Of a stretch of 6,002 nt of DNA, positions 5,548 to 6,002 are shown piece by piece. A program made the translations under genes and the position numbers. The number at the start of each line of letters is the position of its first letter. Position 1 is the first letter of the stretch. Source of the DNA: Candidatus Magasanikiibacteriota bacterium (GTDB lineage: Bacteria > Patescibacteriota > Patescibacteriia > Magasanikbacterales > UBA10003); assembly GCA_026396495.1 (NCBI GenBank), contig JAPLWR010000106.1, forward strand, positions 1 to 6,002, given 5' to 3'. Below the pieces are notes generated by a model. The model was not told where the DNA came from. It was given only the letters and a program-made list of their open reading frames with translations, and did not search any database.

Positions 5548-6002
5548 ATGAGAAAAACAATTTTAGTAACTGGTGGAGCTGGTTTTATTGGGTCTCATTT
5601 ATGTGAAACACTTTTATTACAAGGGCACAAAGTGATTTGTTTGGATAATCTGTTTACTGGTTCTAAAGAAAATATTAAACATCTTTTGAAAAATAGAAAT
5701 TTTAAATTTATTCAAAAAGATATTATAGTACCTTTTTATCTTCAGGGTAAGATTGATCAAATTTTTAATTTAGCCTGCCCCGCTTCTCCAGTTCATTACC
5801 AAGTAAATGCCATTAGAACTATTAAAGCTAATACCATCGGGGTAATTAATGTTTTAGGATTTGCCAAAAAACACAAAGCTAAAATTTTACAAGCTTCTAC
5901 TTCAGAAGTTTATGGTGATCCATTGGAACATCCACAAAAAGAGAGTTATCGTGGCAATGTTTCAACTATTGGGCCACGTGCTTGTTATGACGAGGGTAAG
6001 CG
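5548..6002 (+). CDS. uxs: UDP-glucuronate decarboxylase (UDP-xylose synthase), 3'-partial
   Basis: ATG at 5548, preceded by an in-frame TAG at 5536-5538; it runs off the window after 151 complete codons, about half of the usual 310-320 residues. It is an extended short-chain dehydrogenase: TGGAGFIG (8-15) binds NAD, and D33 in CLDN fits NAD over NADP. The UXS signature is very clear: NLACPASP (74-81), [13 protein letters not shown] (116-125), HPQ, and [11 protein letters not shown] (142-152) with the catalytic Tyr147 and Lys151 of the YxxxK pair. Known members oxidise UDP-glucuronate, decarboxylate it and reduce it to UDP-xylose, in the cytoplasm; the product would feed the glycan enzymes of this locus. 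No Shine-Dalgarno sequence is seen; the leader is A-rich. The missing half could separate it from close SDR relatives, but the visible motifs make UXS by far the best call. Confidence 0.92.
   Translation, partial: MRKTILVTGGAGFIGSHLCETLLLQGHKVICLDNLFTGSKENIKHLLKNRNFKFIQKDIIVPFYLQGKIDQIFNLACPASPVHYQVNAIRTIKANTIGVINVLGFAKKHKAKILQASTSEVYGDPLEHPQKESYRGNVSTIGPRACYDEGK

Overview
The window is AT-rich bacterial DNA with short intergenic gaps, read with the standard code: each gene is open over its length and no in-frame TGA interrupts any of them. The mix of genes is typical of Patescibacteria (candidate phyla radiation, Parcubacteria-like): a lamin-tail/beta-helix surface protein, a small coiled-coil protein, an O-antigen-ligase-like membrane protein with a TPR tail, and sugar-nucleotide and glycosyltransferase genes. 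None of the four visible gene starts has a clear Shine-Dalgarno sequence. The lineage is an inference from gene style, not from a marker gene.

Layout. Positions 2-1750 (+) are the 3' part of a large secreted or surface protein whose start lies outside the window: the end of a lamin-tail domain followed by two right-handed beta-helix modules. A well-formed promoter (1765-1793) then drives a probable two-gene unit: an 86-residue coiled-coil protein (1819-2079) and a 733-residue polytopic Wzy_C/O-antigen-ligase family protein with C-terminal TPRs (2096-4297). A hairpin at 4306-4333 lies between this unit and a converging minus-strand gene and can serve as terminator for both. That minus-strand gene (5463 down to 4332) is a GT4 family glycosyltransferase split into two frames. 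The break is exactly in the linker between its two Rossmann-like domains, and about ten residues seem to be missing there. A divergent plus-strand gene from 5548 to the window end is the first half of a UDP-glucuronate decarboxylase (UDP-xylose synthase).

The genes read as one cell-surface glycan locus: UDP-xylose supply (UXS), a sugar transferase (GT4, apparently broken), and a membrane enzyme that polymerises or transfers the glycan (Wzy_C/TPR), next to a surface beta-helix protein. The most notable regulatory structure is the 84-bp gap between the glycosyltransferase and UXS. Two oppositely directed promoters, each with a 17-bp spacer, share a palindromic -10 (AGTATACT), and a perfect 14-bp palindrome overlaps one of the -35 boxes.

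I found no RNA gene, CRISPR array, insertion sequence or defence system, and no stretch above 300 bases lacks a gene.
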